Counted from the stretch's first letter, positions 17,384 to 26,503 are shown. The stretch: DNA of 64,000 bases from JBAMOY01 sp037071015 (GCA_037071015.1 JBAMOY010000001.1:1139483-1203482), one strand, 5' to 3'. The notes: generated from the letters alone by a model not told the origin. Translations and numbers: made by a program.

Positions 17384-19198
17384 ATGGAAAATATAAGAAA
17401 TATAGCTATCATTGCGCATGTTGACCACGGGAAAACGACATTAGTTGATCAATTGTTAAAAAGTTCAGGTACTTTTCGCGTTAATGAAGATACAGTAGAA
17501 AGAGTCATGGATTCAAATGATATTGAAAGAGAACGAGGTATAACGATTTTAGCCAAAACAACTGCTATCGATTATAAAGGCTATCGTATAAATATTTTAG
17601 ATACACCAGGTCATGCTGATTTTGGTGGCGAAGTTGAGCGTATTATGAATATGGTTGATGGCGTTTTATTAGTAGTTGATGCTTATGAAGGGACAATGCC
17701 ACAAACTAGATTTGTTTTAAAAAAGGCTCTTGATGCTGGAGTTACACCAATAGTAGTAGTTAATAAGATAGATAAGCCAACAGCTCGTCCAGCGGCTGTA
17801 GTTGATGAAGTATTAGATTTATTTATTGAATTAGGTGCTGATTTAGAACAACTAGAATTTCCTGTCGTATATGCATCTGCACTTAGTGGGACATCAAGCT
17901 TAGATCCAGATGTTAATACGCAAAAATCAACAATGGAGCCAATTTTAGATATGGTAATTGATCATATTCCAGCTCCTAAAGTAAGTGATGGTCATTTGCA
18001 GTTTCAACCAGCATTATTAGACTATAATGATTATGTGGGTCGTATTGGAATTGGTTTAGTTAAACGTGGAACTATTAAAGTAAATGAAATGGTATCTTGT
18101 ATGCGTTTAGATGGAACTGTAAAACAATTTCGTATTCAAAAAATGTTTGGTTTTTTAGGTTTAAAACGTACTGAAATAAATGAAGCTCATGCAGGGGACA
18201 TAATAGCTATAGCTGGGCTACCCGATATTTCAGTTGGTGAGACCATCTGTGAAATAGGTCATGAAGAGGCACTTCCTGTTTTAAGAATAGATGAACCAAC
18301 TTTACAAATGACCTTTGGTGTTAATAGTAGCCCTTTTAATGGTCGTGATGGTAAATTTCTTACGGCCCGAAAAATTGAAGAGCGATTATTTAAAGAAACA
18401 GAAAAAGATGTTAGTTTAAAAGTTGAATTAAGTGAATCAGAGACTTGGACTGTTTCAGGTCGTGGTGAGTTACATTTGTCAATTTTGATTGAAAATATGC
18501 GCCGAGAAGGGTATGAATTACAGGTTTCTAAACCCAAAGTAATAATCAAAGAAATTGATGGTGTTAAGTGTGAGCCTTTTGAAGAATTACAAATTGAGTG
18601 TCCAGAAGATTGTGTTGGAACCGTGATTGAACAATTGGGTGTCCGTGGTTCAATTATGGAGAATATGGCTAATTATAATAATCAAGTTCGTTTATTATAT
18701 ACGATTCCTTCTCGTGGACTTATTGGATTTACTACTGATTTTATGACTATAACTAAAGGATATGGTATTATTAATCATACTTTTAAGGAGTATCGTCCTT
18801 ATGAAAATGTCGATATAGGAGAACGTAAGTTAGGTGTTTTAGTATCTATGGAAAATGGTAAAACAACTGCTTATGCGTTAGGACAATTAGAAGACCGTGG
18901 TGTTATGTTTGTAGAACCTGGAACTGAAGTTTACGAAGGTATGATAGTTGGAGAACATAGTAGGGATAATGATTTAGCTGTTAATGTAGTTAAGGGTAAA
19001 AATTTAACTAACACTAGAAGCGCCGGTAAAGATCATACAGTAGTCTTAAAAAGACCACGGCCAATAACATTAGAATATGCTCTTGATTATATTAATTCTG
19101 ATGAATTAGTCGAGGTAACACCTTTGAATATTAGAATGCGAAAAAAAATCTTGAATACTGAACAAAGAAAAAAATTTGATAGTAAAAATAAGGCCTAG
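17384..19198 (+). CDS. typA: ribosome-associated GTPase TypA/BipA
   Basis: 604 residues. G1 IAHVDHGKTTLVDQ, G2 DIERERGITI, G3 DTPGHADFGGEV, G4 NKIDKPTARP; then EF-G-like domains and the BipA-specific C-terminal part (MTKGYGIINHTFKEY region and MRMRKK-like end). It assists 50S assembly and stress or cold adaptation. The gene is monocistronic with a strong promoter and terminator. Confidence 0.95.
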   Translation: MENIRNIAIIAHVDHGKTTLVDQLLKSSGTFRVNEDTVERVMDSNDIERERGITILAKTTAIDYKGYRINILDTPGHADFGGEVERIMNMVDGVLLVVDAYEGTMPQTRFVLKKALDAGVTPIVVVNKIDKPTARPAAVVDEVLDLFIELGADLEQLEFPVVYASALSGTSSLDPDVNTQKSTMEPILDMVIDHIPAPKVSDGHLQFQPALLDYNDYVGRIGIGLVKRGTIKVNEMVSCMRLDGTVKQFRIQKMFGFLGLKRTEINEAHAGDIIAIAGLPDISVGETICEIGHEEALPVLRIDEPTLQMTFGVNSSPFNGRDGKFLTARKIEERLFKETEKDVSLKVELSESETWTVSGRGELHLSILIENMRREGYELQVSKPKVIIKEIDGVKCEPFEELQIECPEDCVGTVIEQLGVRGSIMENMANYNNQVRLLYTIPSRGLIGFTTDFMTITKGYGIINHTFKEYRPYENVDIGERKLGVLVSMENGKTTAYALGQLEDRGVMFVEPGTEVYEGMIVGEHSRDNDLAVNVVKGKNLTNTRSAGKDHTVVLKRPRPITLEYALDYINSDELVEVTPLNIRMRKKILNTEQRKKFDSKNKA

Positions 19199-19211
19199 TA
19201 AAGGCCTTTTT
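19190..19211 (+). terminator. typA terminator
   Basis: AAGGCCT, AGTAA loop, AGGCCTT, then T. It overlaps the stop codon. Confidence 0.8.
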
Positions 19212-19266
19212 ATATTGCAAAAATTATAAAATAGTTTATAATATTAACAACAGGGGTGTTAAAAAC

Positions 19267-20469
19267 ATGGAAAAACGAGAAATAAAATTATTAACGGAAT
19301 ATTTACGTGAAATTATTGATGATATTATTGATGATGCTTACTTGGAAGTAAATGATAATTCTAGTAACGCTCAGATTGACTATATAATTAATTTTTTGAC
19401 AGTTAATAATTCAGAAAATATTAAATATTTTGAAACATATAATGACGTGCTAGATAACAATATGTATAATTATTATAAACAACTTATGATACGTTTGATG
19501 ATAACAGATTTTTATGAGTATCAAACTTTAATAAAAAAAAGAGGTCGCCAATCAGCTAGCTATGAAAGGTATTATGAATTTATCCATGATAATTTTAACA
19601 ATCCGAAAAAGTTATTAAAATTTTTTATTAGTAAGTGTGACATTGATTTCAACCGTGCAATTATACAAAATTATATTGTTTATCTTGATGAACTTCCGGC
19701 TTTTTCCGCCCAAGCTATCAAAGAACAAATTGTTAGTAATAATCTTGTTAAATTAAATAAGATAAATCCATTTTATATTTGTGAAGTTTGGCAATTCTTT
19801 GATCTTAATAAAATAACAGAAGCTGAAGAAATAAAAAATGAGGTTTTGCAATCATATTATGATGAGTATTTTAATTATATACAATCGGTTAATGCTGAAT
19901 ATAAGATGACTTATAGTGAAGATTTAGATGAGGAATATAGCGAAGAAGAGGAAATAAATGAAGTACCATATTTTTTAACTTTTGATGACATTGAAGATTA
20001 CGAAGAAGATCTGATCGAATTTAATATTGAAGACAATAATATATCAGATGAAGAAAGTGATACGATGATTGGTCGATTAACTAAACTGCATTTAATTCAA
20101 ACGTACTTAACAAAAAGTAAGAAAAAACTCTATGATGTTATTAGTTATATGATTGGCAACGTTTATGAAAATATTATTTATGAGGACAGTAACGGCAATG
20201 ATTTAACAATTTTAAAGCAAGAAGTCTTTAAAATTATTGACAAAACTAGTATTAAAAATGTTATAGAATTGTTTATTACTGATGATGATTTTTCGACACT
20301 TATAATTAATTTTTTTGTTGAGTATAATGAATATTTTAATGATTATGACTTTCAGCAACAGCGCCGATTTATCGATGCTAGTCCTTACAAAGTTAAAATA
20401 AAAAAATATAATAAACACTATAATGAAGAAAACAGTAAAGTGGAAGGGTTAGGAAATGAAATATTATGA
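19267..20469 (+). CDS. unrecognised acidic helical protein
   Basis: 400 residues, no family recognised. No signal peptide or membrane segment. Mostly helical by composition, with an acidic stretch near residues 216-265 (many Glu/Asp, including YSEEEEINE). It is preceded by GGGGTG. It overlaps the next gene by 14 bp, so the two are translated as a pair. Function unknown; neither gene looks phage-derived, since their base composition matches the host flanks. Confidence 0.6.
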   Translation: MEKREIKLLTEYLREIIDDIIDDAYLEVNDNSSNAQIDYIINFLTVNNSENIKYFETYNDVLDNNMYNYYKQLMIRLMITDFYEYQTLIKKRGRQSASYERYYEFIHDNFNNPKKLLKFFISKCDIDFNRAIIQNYIVYLDELPAFSAQAIKEQIVSNNLVKLNKINPFYICEVWQFFDLNKITEAEEIKNEVLQSYYDEYFNYIQSVNAEYKMTYSEDLDEEYSEEEEINEVPYFLTFDDIEDYEEDLIEFNIEDNNISDEESDTMIGRLTKLHLIQTYLTKSKKKLYDVISYMIGNVYENIIYEDSNGNDLTILKQEVFKIIDKTSIKNVIELFITDDDFSTLIINFFVEYNEYFNDYDFQQQRRFIDASPYKVKIKKYNKHYNEENSKVEGLGNEIL

Positions 20470-21331
20470 AATAATTGAAACCTTAAATGCAATTGATGAT
20501 CGTGCTATTCAAAGTGCTCTTTATGGACGTGAAGATAATATTAATATTGCTTATTATGACAATTTTATAAATGATCATATGATTAATTGTGAAATTATTA
20601 AATACTTGGTTGGTGAGTATTATTTAGCTGTCCAGTTTATTTCTAATAAAGATTATATTAGAAGATTTATTGAAAAAAATTATACTAATGATAATAAATT
20701 GTATGCAGCTTTTTCACAAAGTAATGATTTTAGTAAGGGAATAATAGCAAACTATATTAATCATAGTATTAAATTTGAGCGGTCTAAAAATATATTAAAA
20801 TTAAAAGAAGATAATAAATTAGATATTGGGTTATCGCTAAATCCTTACATGTTATCGGAAAATCAATTTCAATATTTAACAGATCAATATAATTATTATT
20901 GTAAAAATTTTACTATGAATGTTATGAAGCTGACTCAATTTAATCCTAAATACGGATTATTAATTCAAAATCACTTGACACTATTTCCAGACTTATTTTT
21001 TCATTGTTTGTTTGGTAATGCATATAAAGTTTCTATTATTAAAAAATTATGCCAAACGAATCGCGGAAAAGATATAACAGATATGATGCAAAATAAAAAC
21101 TACAATGATATCAAAAAATTGTTTTTAAAAGATAATGAATTTTTGATGGCTATTTGTTTCAATGCTTTTGAATACTATTGCTTGCCTAATGATGTATTAG
21201 AAAAAATGAATTTAATTATTTTAAAAAATAGTGAATTTAAAAAACAATTAAATGAATTTGATCCATTGTATGTTGTCAGTATGATAGCTGATTTCGATCG
21301 TTCAAAACGCCACAAGCGTAAAATAAAATAG
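20456..21331 (+). CDS. unrecognised protein paired with the upstream acidic protein
   Basis: 291 residues, no family recognised. Soluble, rich in Asn, Tyr and Phe, ending in a basic tail DRSKRHKRKIK. GGAAGGGTTAGG in the upstream gene acts as the RBS. Because the start lies inside the neighbour, a joint function or complex is likely; this is inference. Confidence 0.6.
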   Translation: MKYYEIIETLNAIDDRAIQSALYGREDNINIAYYDNFINDHMINCEIIKYLVGEYYLAVQFISNKDYIRRFIEKNYTNDNKLYAAFSQSNDFSKGIIANYINHSIKFERSKNILKLKEDNKLDIGLSLNPYMLSENQFQYLTDQYNYYCKNFTMNVMKLTQFNPKYGLLIQNHLTLFPDLFFHCLFGNAYKVSIIKKLCQTNRGKDITDMMQNKNYNDIKKLFLKDNEFLMAICFNAFEYYCLPNDVLEKMNLIILKNSEFKKQLNEFDPLYVVSMIADFDRSKRHKRKIK

Positions 21332-21350
21332 AAAGGAACCTTTCTATTTT
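21326..21350 (+). terminator. terminator after the unknown gene pair
   Basis: AAATAGAAAG, GAAC loop, CTTTCTATTT. The stem is A/T-flanked on both sides, so it may also serve ddl on the minus strand. Confidence 0.7.
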
Positions 21351-21416
21351 ATAATGTAAAAGTAACATTTTTGTAAAATATAGCAAATGAGTCATAAATC
21401 ACTTTATAGTGTAAAT

Positions 21417-22409
21417 CTAATGTCTATTCAAACCGTTTTCTATTAAAATGCTAATGATATCTTTATACCTATATTTATCATAAGTTAATAACTTTGGATA
21501 CATACTTATAGGTGTAAATCCGGGCAAAGTATTAATTTCGTTTAAATAGATATTTTTATCTACTAAAAAGAAATCGATTCTTGCCATGCCGCGTGCATTT
21601 ATTACTTTAAAACACTGTATAGCCATTTTCTTAATTTTATTTGTTGTTTCAACATCTAAATCAGCAGGTATAATAGTTTTTGATTCTAATTTGTATTTAG
21701 AATCATAATCGTAAAAATCATTGCATGGTAAAATTTCACCAATTGTAGACGCATATAAATTATTATTATCCTCAATAACGGCACATTCTAGTTCCCTACC
21801 TTTAATAAAATTTTCTACAATTACTTTTTGATCAAATTTCAAAGCATAGTTGATATTATCTTTTAATTCATCAAGATTATCGGCTATATTAATACCGATT
21901 GATGAGCCACCGTTAGCCGGTTTAATAATTAGTGGAAAGCGTAATTTTTTTAAGATATTATTACAGTCATATTTTTCAGTAACGGTAACGGAGGGAACTT
22001 GTGAAATATTAACACTACTAAATATTCTTTTGGCCATATCTTTATCCATACCGATAGAGCTTGCTAGAGTTCCACAACCAACATATTTGATTTGGAATAG
22101 ATCAAGCATCCCTTGTATTTTTCCATCCTCACCATTAGTACCATGGATAATAGGGAAAACGATATCAAAATCTTTAACAAAAGTTATAATGTTGTTGATC
22201 TCTTGGTGTCGACAATATTCTAACCAAGTTCCATTTTCTAGATATTCTAATTTATCATCAAAAATGAACCATCTGTTATCTTTACTAATTCCCACGCTAG
22301 TAATAGTAAATTTAGATATATCAATATTTTCCAAAATAGCCTTTGCTGATTTACAAGATATGTAATGTTCTTCTGAGTTTCCACCGAAAAGCAGTAAAAC
22401 TTTTTTCAT
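21417..22409 (-). CDS. ddl: D-alanine--D-alanine ligase
   Basis: 330 residues. N-terminal LLFGGNSEEHYISCKSA, ATP-grasp KPANGGSSIGI, the omega-loop CNDFYDYDSKYK with the Tyr-Lys pair that marks D-Ala-D-Ala (not D-Ala-D-Lac) ligases, and LNEINTLPGFTPISMYPKL. It makes the terminal dipeptide of peptidoglycan stem peptides. Convergent with the preceding gene pair. The Ddl subtype is read from the YDYxxKY motif. Confidence 0.92.
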   Translation of the reverse strand: MKKVLLLFGGNSEEHYISCKSAKAILENIDISKFTITSVGISKDNRWFIFDDKLEYLENGTWLEYCRHQEINNIITFVKDFDIVFPIIHGTNGEDGKIQGMLDLFQIKYVGCGTLASSIGMDKDMAKRIFSSVNISQVPSVTVTEKYDCNNILKKLRFPLIIKPANGGSSIGINIADNLDELKDNINYALKFDQKVIVENFIKGRELECAVIEDNNNLYASTIGEILPCNDFYDYDSKYKLESKTIIPADLDVETTNKIKKMAIQCFKVINARGMARIDFFLVDKNIYLNEINTLPGFTPISMYPKLLTYDKYRYKDIISILIENGLNRH

Positions 22410-22494
22410 AAATCACCTCAATTAAGTATATGAAAAAGAGTAAAAAAATATTGTTTCTAAAACTGATATTTATATGTCAAGTTTTATCATTTGC

Positions 22495-22523
22495 TTGCAT
22501 ATAAATAGAATATATGATATATT
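22495..22523 (+). promoter_or_regulatory. sigma-A promoter of the zinc-ribbon gene
   Basis: TTGCAT, 17 nt, TATATT (22518-22523). It leaves an 80-nt leader ending in AAGGAGG. Confidence 0.65.
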
Positions 22524-22608
22524 AATCACAGGTTTAAAAATTTATTTCGTTACTTCCTATTTTAGAAGTCCAAATAAAATTAAATCAAATCTAAAAAAGG
22601 AGGTAAGT

Positions 22609-22788
22609 ATGGAAAAGACAGATAAGACTATCGTTTGTAAAGATTGTGGAACAGAATTTACTTTTACAGTTGGAGAACAAGAATTTTATGAATCTAAAGG
22701 ATTTACTAATGAACCAGTAAGATGTAAAGAATGTCGTGATAAGAGAAAACAAGAACGTTTAAACAATAATTATGATAATCGTAACTAA
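22609..22788 (+). CDS. small zinc-ribbon protein (zf-trcl type)
   Basis: 59 residues from ATG 22609, with AAGGAGG 7 nt upstream; a longer in-frame reading from 22474 is leader sequence without RBS. One zinc ribbon: CKDCGTEF and CKECRDKRK, about 30 residues apart, and a basic/Asn-rich tail. Similar short proteins are common in Bacillota. A nucleic-acid-binding role is likely but unproven. Confidence 0.75.
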   Translation: MEKTDKTIVCKDCGTEFTFTVGEQEFYESKGFTNEPVRCKECRDKRKQERLNNNYDNRN

Positions 22789-22812
22789 AATAGACTTAGG
22801 TCTATTTTTTTT
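22788..22812 (+). terminator. zinc-ribbon gene terminator
   Basis: AAATAGAC, TTAG loop, GTCTATTT and T-run. Confidence 0.8.
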
Positions 22813-22813
22813 A

Positions 22814-22842
22814 AGAAAAAATACTTGAATATTCAAGTATTT
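22814..22842 (-). terminator. cotJ operon terminator (minus strand)
   Basis: A perfect 24-nt palindrome (22819-22842) overlaps the cotJC stop and is followed on the minus strand by T6. It ends the cotJ transcript. Confidence 0.75.
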
Positions 22843-23308
22843 ATATTTTGTTTTCTAAATAATAGTTTCGTAACTCTTTAAATCTTTGATAGTGAATAAT
22901 TTCTCTTTGACGTAAAAATGATAGTGGCCCTAAAACATCAGGATCGTTAGTTAAATCCATTAGATGCTCATAGGTAGCTCTTGCTCTTTGTTCTGCCGCC
23001 ATATCACTCTCAAGATCAGCGATATAATCGCCAGAGGCTTCAATGTAGGCAGCAGTAAAAGGTACACCATTAGCATCAGTTGGGAATAAAGCATGGTCGT
23101 GTTGTGCAAAATTACCACCTAGGCCAGCCGCAACTAACTCATCAGGGGTAGAACCCTTCATTAATTGGAAGGCCATAGCAGCAATCATCTCTAAGTGACT
23201 TAATTCTTCCGTAGCGATATCTGTTAAAAGTGCCTTGCCTCTATCGTCAGGCATAGTGTATCTTTGTGTGAAATATCGTAAACTAGCTGCTAACTCAGAA
23301 TCTGGGCC
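22841..23308 (-). pseudogene. cotJC: cotJC, 3' part (residues ~32-185), split by the prophage
   Basis: Manganese-catalase-like spore coat protein. The fragment encodes PDSELAASLRYFTQRYTMPD through RELRNYYLENKI, with ferritin-like metal ligands in TEELSHLEM, AAEQRARATY and QREIIHYQRF. It has no start of its own; the first Met is 17 residues into the fragment. The missing first 31 residues are at 59744-59842, beyond the prophage. Joining the two gives a 185-codon frame, close to the B. subtilis CotJC length (189). The gene is intact but interrupted, and excision would repair it. Confidence 0.92.
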
Positions 23309-23314
23309 ACCATA
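23303..23314. other. attL, prophage junction in cotJC
   Basis: TGGGCCACCATA here corresponds to TGGTCCCCCATA at the right junction (59747-59758), 10 of 12 identical. On the coding strand this spans the YGGP codons of cotJC. The short, imperfect core and probable central GG dinucleotide fit large serine recombinases. Confidence 0.75.
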
Positions 23315-23342
23315 CTTAAAAAGGGACTATCTAATAAAAATA

Positions 23343-24866
23343 TTACCTTATTTCGTTGAATTTCAAGGATAAAGCGTTATTGCAATATTCAACCTCATTT
23401 ATTAATTCATGAGCTATATCGTATTTCTTCTTAATTTCTATTTTATCATCTGTCAATATGTCGTATACTTTTCTTAAATTTTCTGTTATCTCTTGTTTTT
23501 CGTCATTTTCTTTAACTTCAACAATTGTTTCTAGCTTTTGTTGTAAAAGTTGTCTTTCTTTTTTTATTGCGATTTTGTTAGTTTTATATTCATCAATGGA
23601 ATCTATTCCTTCAGAATATGCACGTTTAACTCTCTCTTCTTTTTTATCTAATTGAGCTAACTGATTTAGAATAAGGTCTCTTTCCGATGTGTTTTTCTTT
23701 TTTACCTGTTTAATAATTTTTATGTTTATAGGATTGTCTATATATTGCTTTATTTCGCCCAATATAAGGCTTTTTACTTCTTCGACGTCTAAACTATCGC
23801 TGACGTTACAACATCCTTTATTATAGCCATTACATCGTAATTTCCCGTTTGTTCTTATCATAGTTCTACCGCAGTTTTTACATCTTATTAATCCTTTCAC
23901 CCATGACCAGGGATTGCTTGTTTGTTGTTGATGCGGTTTCATAAAATTTGCATACTTATTCATCTTTTCATTAACGGTGTTCCAAATTTCTTCACTTACA
24001 ATAGCCTCATGTGATCCTTTAACTATAATTGATCTATTATTATTCAATAATTCTCCACGTGTTAATCTTCCGTTTGGAGTCCATCTTGTATAACCTTTAT
24101 AGACGGGATTTAACAAAATATATCTTATGGTGAAATTTTCAAATCGGCTTCCTCTTTTTGTCTTAAATCCCAGTTGATTTATATATCGAGCTAAATCAAT
24201 CATTGACATTTCATCTTTGACGGTTTTATCAAAAATCATTTCAACTACTTTAGCTTCATCCTCTTGAATAACTAATTCTTTGTCTTTCCAACGATAGCCA
24301 AAAGGTGCTATAGATTGATATTTTCCTTTATATGCACCTTCAGTCATACCTCTCATAACTTCGGTAGAAAGATTGATAGAATAATACTCATCCATCCATT
24401 CAATAATACGCTCTATTAATCCTCCAAAAGGTCCTAGAGCATCATCGGAAGTGTTTTCAGATACACTAACAACGTTTACGTTGTTTTTTTTCAGTAAGCT
24501 CTTATAAACTATACTTTCTTCTTGGTTTCTAGCAAACCTTGAAAACTTCCATACTACAATCGTATCAAAAGGGTGCTCTTTTTCCTTTGCATGAGCAATC
24601 ATACTTTGAAACTCGTCTCTTTTTTCTACAGATCTCCCGCTTATACCTTCGTCCTCAATAAAAATATAATCTAGATCTATTTGCATATTATGAGTCATTG
24701 CATATTTATATACAGTTTTTAATTGTGATATAGGAGATAATTCTTCTTGTTTATTTGTAGAAACTCTTATATATATTGCAATTACAAAATTAGCTTCAGT
24801 ATTAGTTAATGATAATTTTTCTTCTTTAAGCCACTTTTTGAACTCATTTATTACATCTTGTTTCAT
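23343..24866 (-). CDS. large serine recombinase (phage integrase)
   Basis: 507 residues. Catalytic domain: IAIYIRVSTNKQ (Ser36), DEGISGRSVEKRDEFQ, FDTIVVWKFSRFARN; recombinase domain about residues 195-290 (APFGYRWK, RYILLNPVYKGY); zinc ribbon CKNCGRTM ... CNGYNKGCC near 335-355; coiled coil about 395-460. It should integrate and, with a directionality factor, excise the prophage at cotJC. No separate directionality gene is recognised. AAGGAAGTG precedes the ATG. Upstream lies a CATAGAAT box. Confidence 0.93.
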   Translation of the reverse strand: MKQDVINEFKKWLKEEKLSLTNTEANFVIAIYIRVSTNKQEELSPISQLKTVYKYAMTHNMQIDLDYIFIEDEGISGRSVEKRDEFQSMIAHAKEKEHPFDTIVVWKFSRFARNQEESIVYKSLLKKNNVNVVSVSENTSDDALGPFGGLIERIIEWMDEYYSINLSTEVMRGMTEGAYKGKYQSIAPFGYRWKDKELVIQEDEAKVVEMIFDKTVKDEMSMIDLARYINQLGFKTKRGSRFENFTIRYILLNPVYKGYTRWTPNGRLTRGELLNNNRSIIVKGSHEAIVSEEIWNTVNEKMNKYANFMKPHQQQTSNPWSWVKGLIRCKNCGRTMIRTNGKLRCNGYNKGCCNVSDSLDVEEVKSLILGEIKQYIDNPINIKIIKQVKKKNTSERDLILNQLAQLDKKEERVKRAYSEGIDSIDEYKTNKIAIKKERQLLQQKLETIVEVKENDEKQEITENLRKVYDILTDDKIEIKKKYDIAHELINEVEYCNNALSLKFNEIR

Positions 24867-24888
24867 TATAACACTTCCTTTTTATTAA

Positions 24889-24896
24889 ATTCTATG
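24889..24896 (-). promoter_or_regulatory. sigma-E-like -10 box upstream of the recombinase
   Basis: CATAGAAT on the minus strand fits the sigma-E -10 consensus CATAnaaT. The cotJ operon has CATAGACT at nearly the same distance from its start codon. The -35 is not convincing. A sigma-A alternative, TTGTAC-N17-TATAAC, overlaps it. Confidence 0.35.
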
Positions 24897-24970
24897 TTAT
24901 AATTATACAGAAAAATCCGTACAATTATATTGTATTTTAAAGTTTGCTGGACTTTGTGATTTTTCATTTT

Positions 24971-24999
24971 GACTTCACTTTGCCGAGTGAGGTCTTTTT
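24971..24999 (+). terminator. plus-strand terminator hairpin with no obvious gene
   Basis: GACTTCACT, 6-nt loop, AGTGAGGTC, T5. It lies between two minus-strand genes, so it would end a plus-strand RNA of unknown origin. Confidence 0.55.
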
Positions 25000-25007
25000 A
25001 ATATCAT

Positions 25008-25306
25008 TTATTTTTCAATGTTTCTTGTTTTCAACCACGATATAAATTCTTTTTCATTTTTATTAATAAAGATACTATTGATAATAGCACACACTAAAAA
25101 TATTAAAAATAAACTACCAAATTTAACTATATTTAAATCGCATGCATTCCCATAACAACCATTGTTTGATTTAGCAATAATTACTATCAATAGTGGGAAA
25201 AACGATAATACAGTTAATACATAAAATATGAGTCTTAAATCAATGACTTTTCTTTTAGTTTTAAATTCTTTTTATCTTCTTTTGATAAATCATACCAACT
25301 TTTCAT
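25008..25306 (-). pseudogene. small two-helix membrane protein, frameshifted
   Basis: A well-placed start (ATG 25306, AAGGAAGAG upstream) encodes MKSWYDLSKEDKK and then meets a stop after 23 codons. One extra A in the A-run of the GATAAAAAGAA region would join it to the downstream frame KTKRKVIDLRLIFYVLTVLS and on to a second helix and the end EFISWLKTRNIEK. Either a real single-base frameshift, a sequencing slip in a homopolymer, or ribosomal slippage. Product would be about 98 residues with two membrane helices. Function unknown. Confidence 0.6.
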
Positions 25307-25404
25307 TAAATCTCTTCCTTCACTAAAAACATATTTTAAAAATATCTATACGAGCCTATTTTTAAGTAAGTTTCTTATCTTTTTTTATTACAACTTTATT
25401 TAGT

Positions 25405-25860
25405 TTACCAAGAAGTGATTTCCTTAAAATCACAGTGATCAACATTTTTAACGTCGCCGAATAGAGCCATTGCTTTGTACTTCCATGTTTCATTTCCTAA
25501 TAAGTTATTAGTGTTATCAATTGCTGTACCAAGATTATTTCCATCTTTATCATAACATACAAATTCTATTTGTACATATGAGTATTCTTTATCTCTGTTA
25601 TTTGTTACTGTGCCTTCTATATAGTATTCAAAATTAACCTCATCAGGACCTGAACTTGTAACAGTATGAGAGAATTTTTCCTTATTATCAGTAGTTGGGT
25701 TATCATCGTTAGTACCACTGGATATAGCACCGATAACTACTATTATTAATAGTATCGTAATAATCCAGGTTAGGGCAGATGTTTTTACTCTTTTTCTGCA
25801 ATTAGGACATACCTTAGCTTTTTTATCAATCTCTGATTTACAATATTTACATTGTTTCAT
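25405..25860 (-). CDS. zinc-ribbon membrane protein with FxLYD-like extracytoplasmic domain
   Basis: 151 residues: N-terminal zinc ribbon CKYCKSEIDKKAKVCPNC (residues 4-20), one membrane helix (about 30-48), Thr/Asp-rich linker, and a beta domain with EGTVTNNRDKEYSYVQIEFVCYDKDG, typical of FxLYD domains. Common as lysogeny-module cargo in Bacillota prophages, where some act in superinfection exclusion. That role is inference. RBS GGAGGTG. Confidence 0.6.
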   Translation of the reverse strand: MKQCKYCKSEIDKKAKVCPNCRKRVKTSALTWIITILLIIVVIGAISSGTNDDNPTTDNKEKFSHTVTSSGPDEVNFEYYIEGTVTNNRDKEYSYVQIEFVCYDKDGNNLGTAIDNTNNLLGNETWKYKAMALFGDVKNVDHCDFKEITSW

Positions 25861-26003
25861 TGTTACACCTCCAATCTAACATCTATTTTAAAAACACCTG
25901 TACTAGCGTATTTTTAATCAAAAAGTATCAAATTTGTCGAATTTTGTCGAATAAAAACTCGTTAACTATTTGAATATTTTACCAAAAAATGGTAAAATGT
26001 AAT

Positions 26004-26043
26004 TGTGATGGGTTTACTTAGCGGTTTGCTCGTCACATTTTTT
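26004..26043 (+). ncRNA. possible short antisense RNA/terminator hairpin
   Basis: A plus-strand promoter TTGAAT-N17-TAAAAT (25970-25998) would start an RNA about 7 nt before a hairpin, TGTGATG/CGTCACA, ending in T6. It overlaps the 3' end of the 36-codon minus-strand ORF, the geometry of a type I antitoxin. Very short, so it may be only a terminator. Confidence 0.3.
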
Positions 26044-26124
26044 GTTTATTATTATGATTCCTTTGTTCCTAATATAAATTAATTTTATTACATCATTTTT
26101 TAAATCAATAAACATTTTTTTCAT
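26014..26124 (-). CDS. 36-codon ORF, possible type I toxin-like peptide
   Basis: Starts ATG with AAAGGGG 6-9 nt upstream. It encodes MKKMFIDLKNDVIKLIYIRN followed by KGIIIINKKCDEQTAK. A short hydrophobic centre is flanked by Lys, less hydrophobic than most type I toxins. Its 3' end overlaps the opposite-strand promoter/hairpin noted above. No homologue recognised. Confidence 0.35.
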   Translation of the reverse strand: MKKMFIDLKNDVIKLIYIRNKGIIIINKKCDEQTAK

Positions 26125-26230
26125 ATATTTCCCCTTTCTATAATTTTATAAAAAGGGAATATTAACTTGTATTACGCACAGTATCACATCCTTTGTATAT
26201 ATTCATATAAAGTACGATACTGCTGTACTC

Positions 26231-26503
26231 TTATTGTTGTAACAATTGATTTACTTCTTTCTCACAATTGTTTATGTACTCTTTATTGTATAAAAAATTA
26301 TTTAAATGTCCTTTCATAACATGCATTAATTCATGTTGGAAGGACTTTTTTTGCGCTTCAATATTGAAATTATTGTTGACTAATATAACTGTACCACAAT
26401 TTCTTTGAATCGAACACGCTTTAATACCTAAAGGCATATTTAATTGCTTGTATGATATATCATGAAAAGATAAAGTGTCATCAGTTAAAGTTTCTAACAT
26501 CAT
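26231..26503 (-). CDS. short ImmA/IrrE-type metallopeptidase
   Basis: 90 residues, with the zinc protease motif HELMHVMKGH near residue 55 and FQ before it, as in ImmA/IrrE (COG2856). It overlaps the repressor gene by 4 bp (ATGA). In ICEBs1 and related phages ImmA cleaves the adjacent ImmR-type repressor to start induction. It is shorter than usual (about 150-170), keeping essentially the catalytic core. Confidence 0.7.
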   Translation of the reverse strand: MMLETLTDDTLSFHDISYKQLNMPLGIKACSIQRNCGTVILVNNNFNIEAQKKSFQHELMHVMKGHLNNFLYNKEYINNCEKEVNQLLQQ

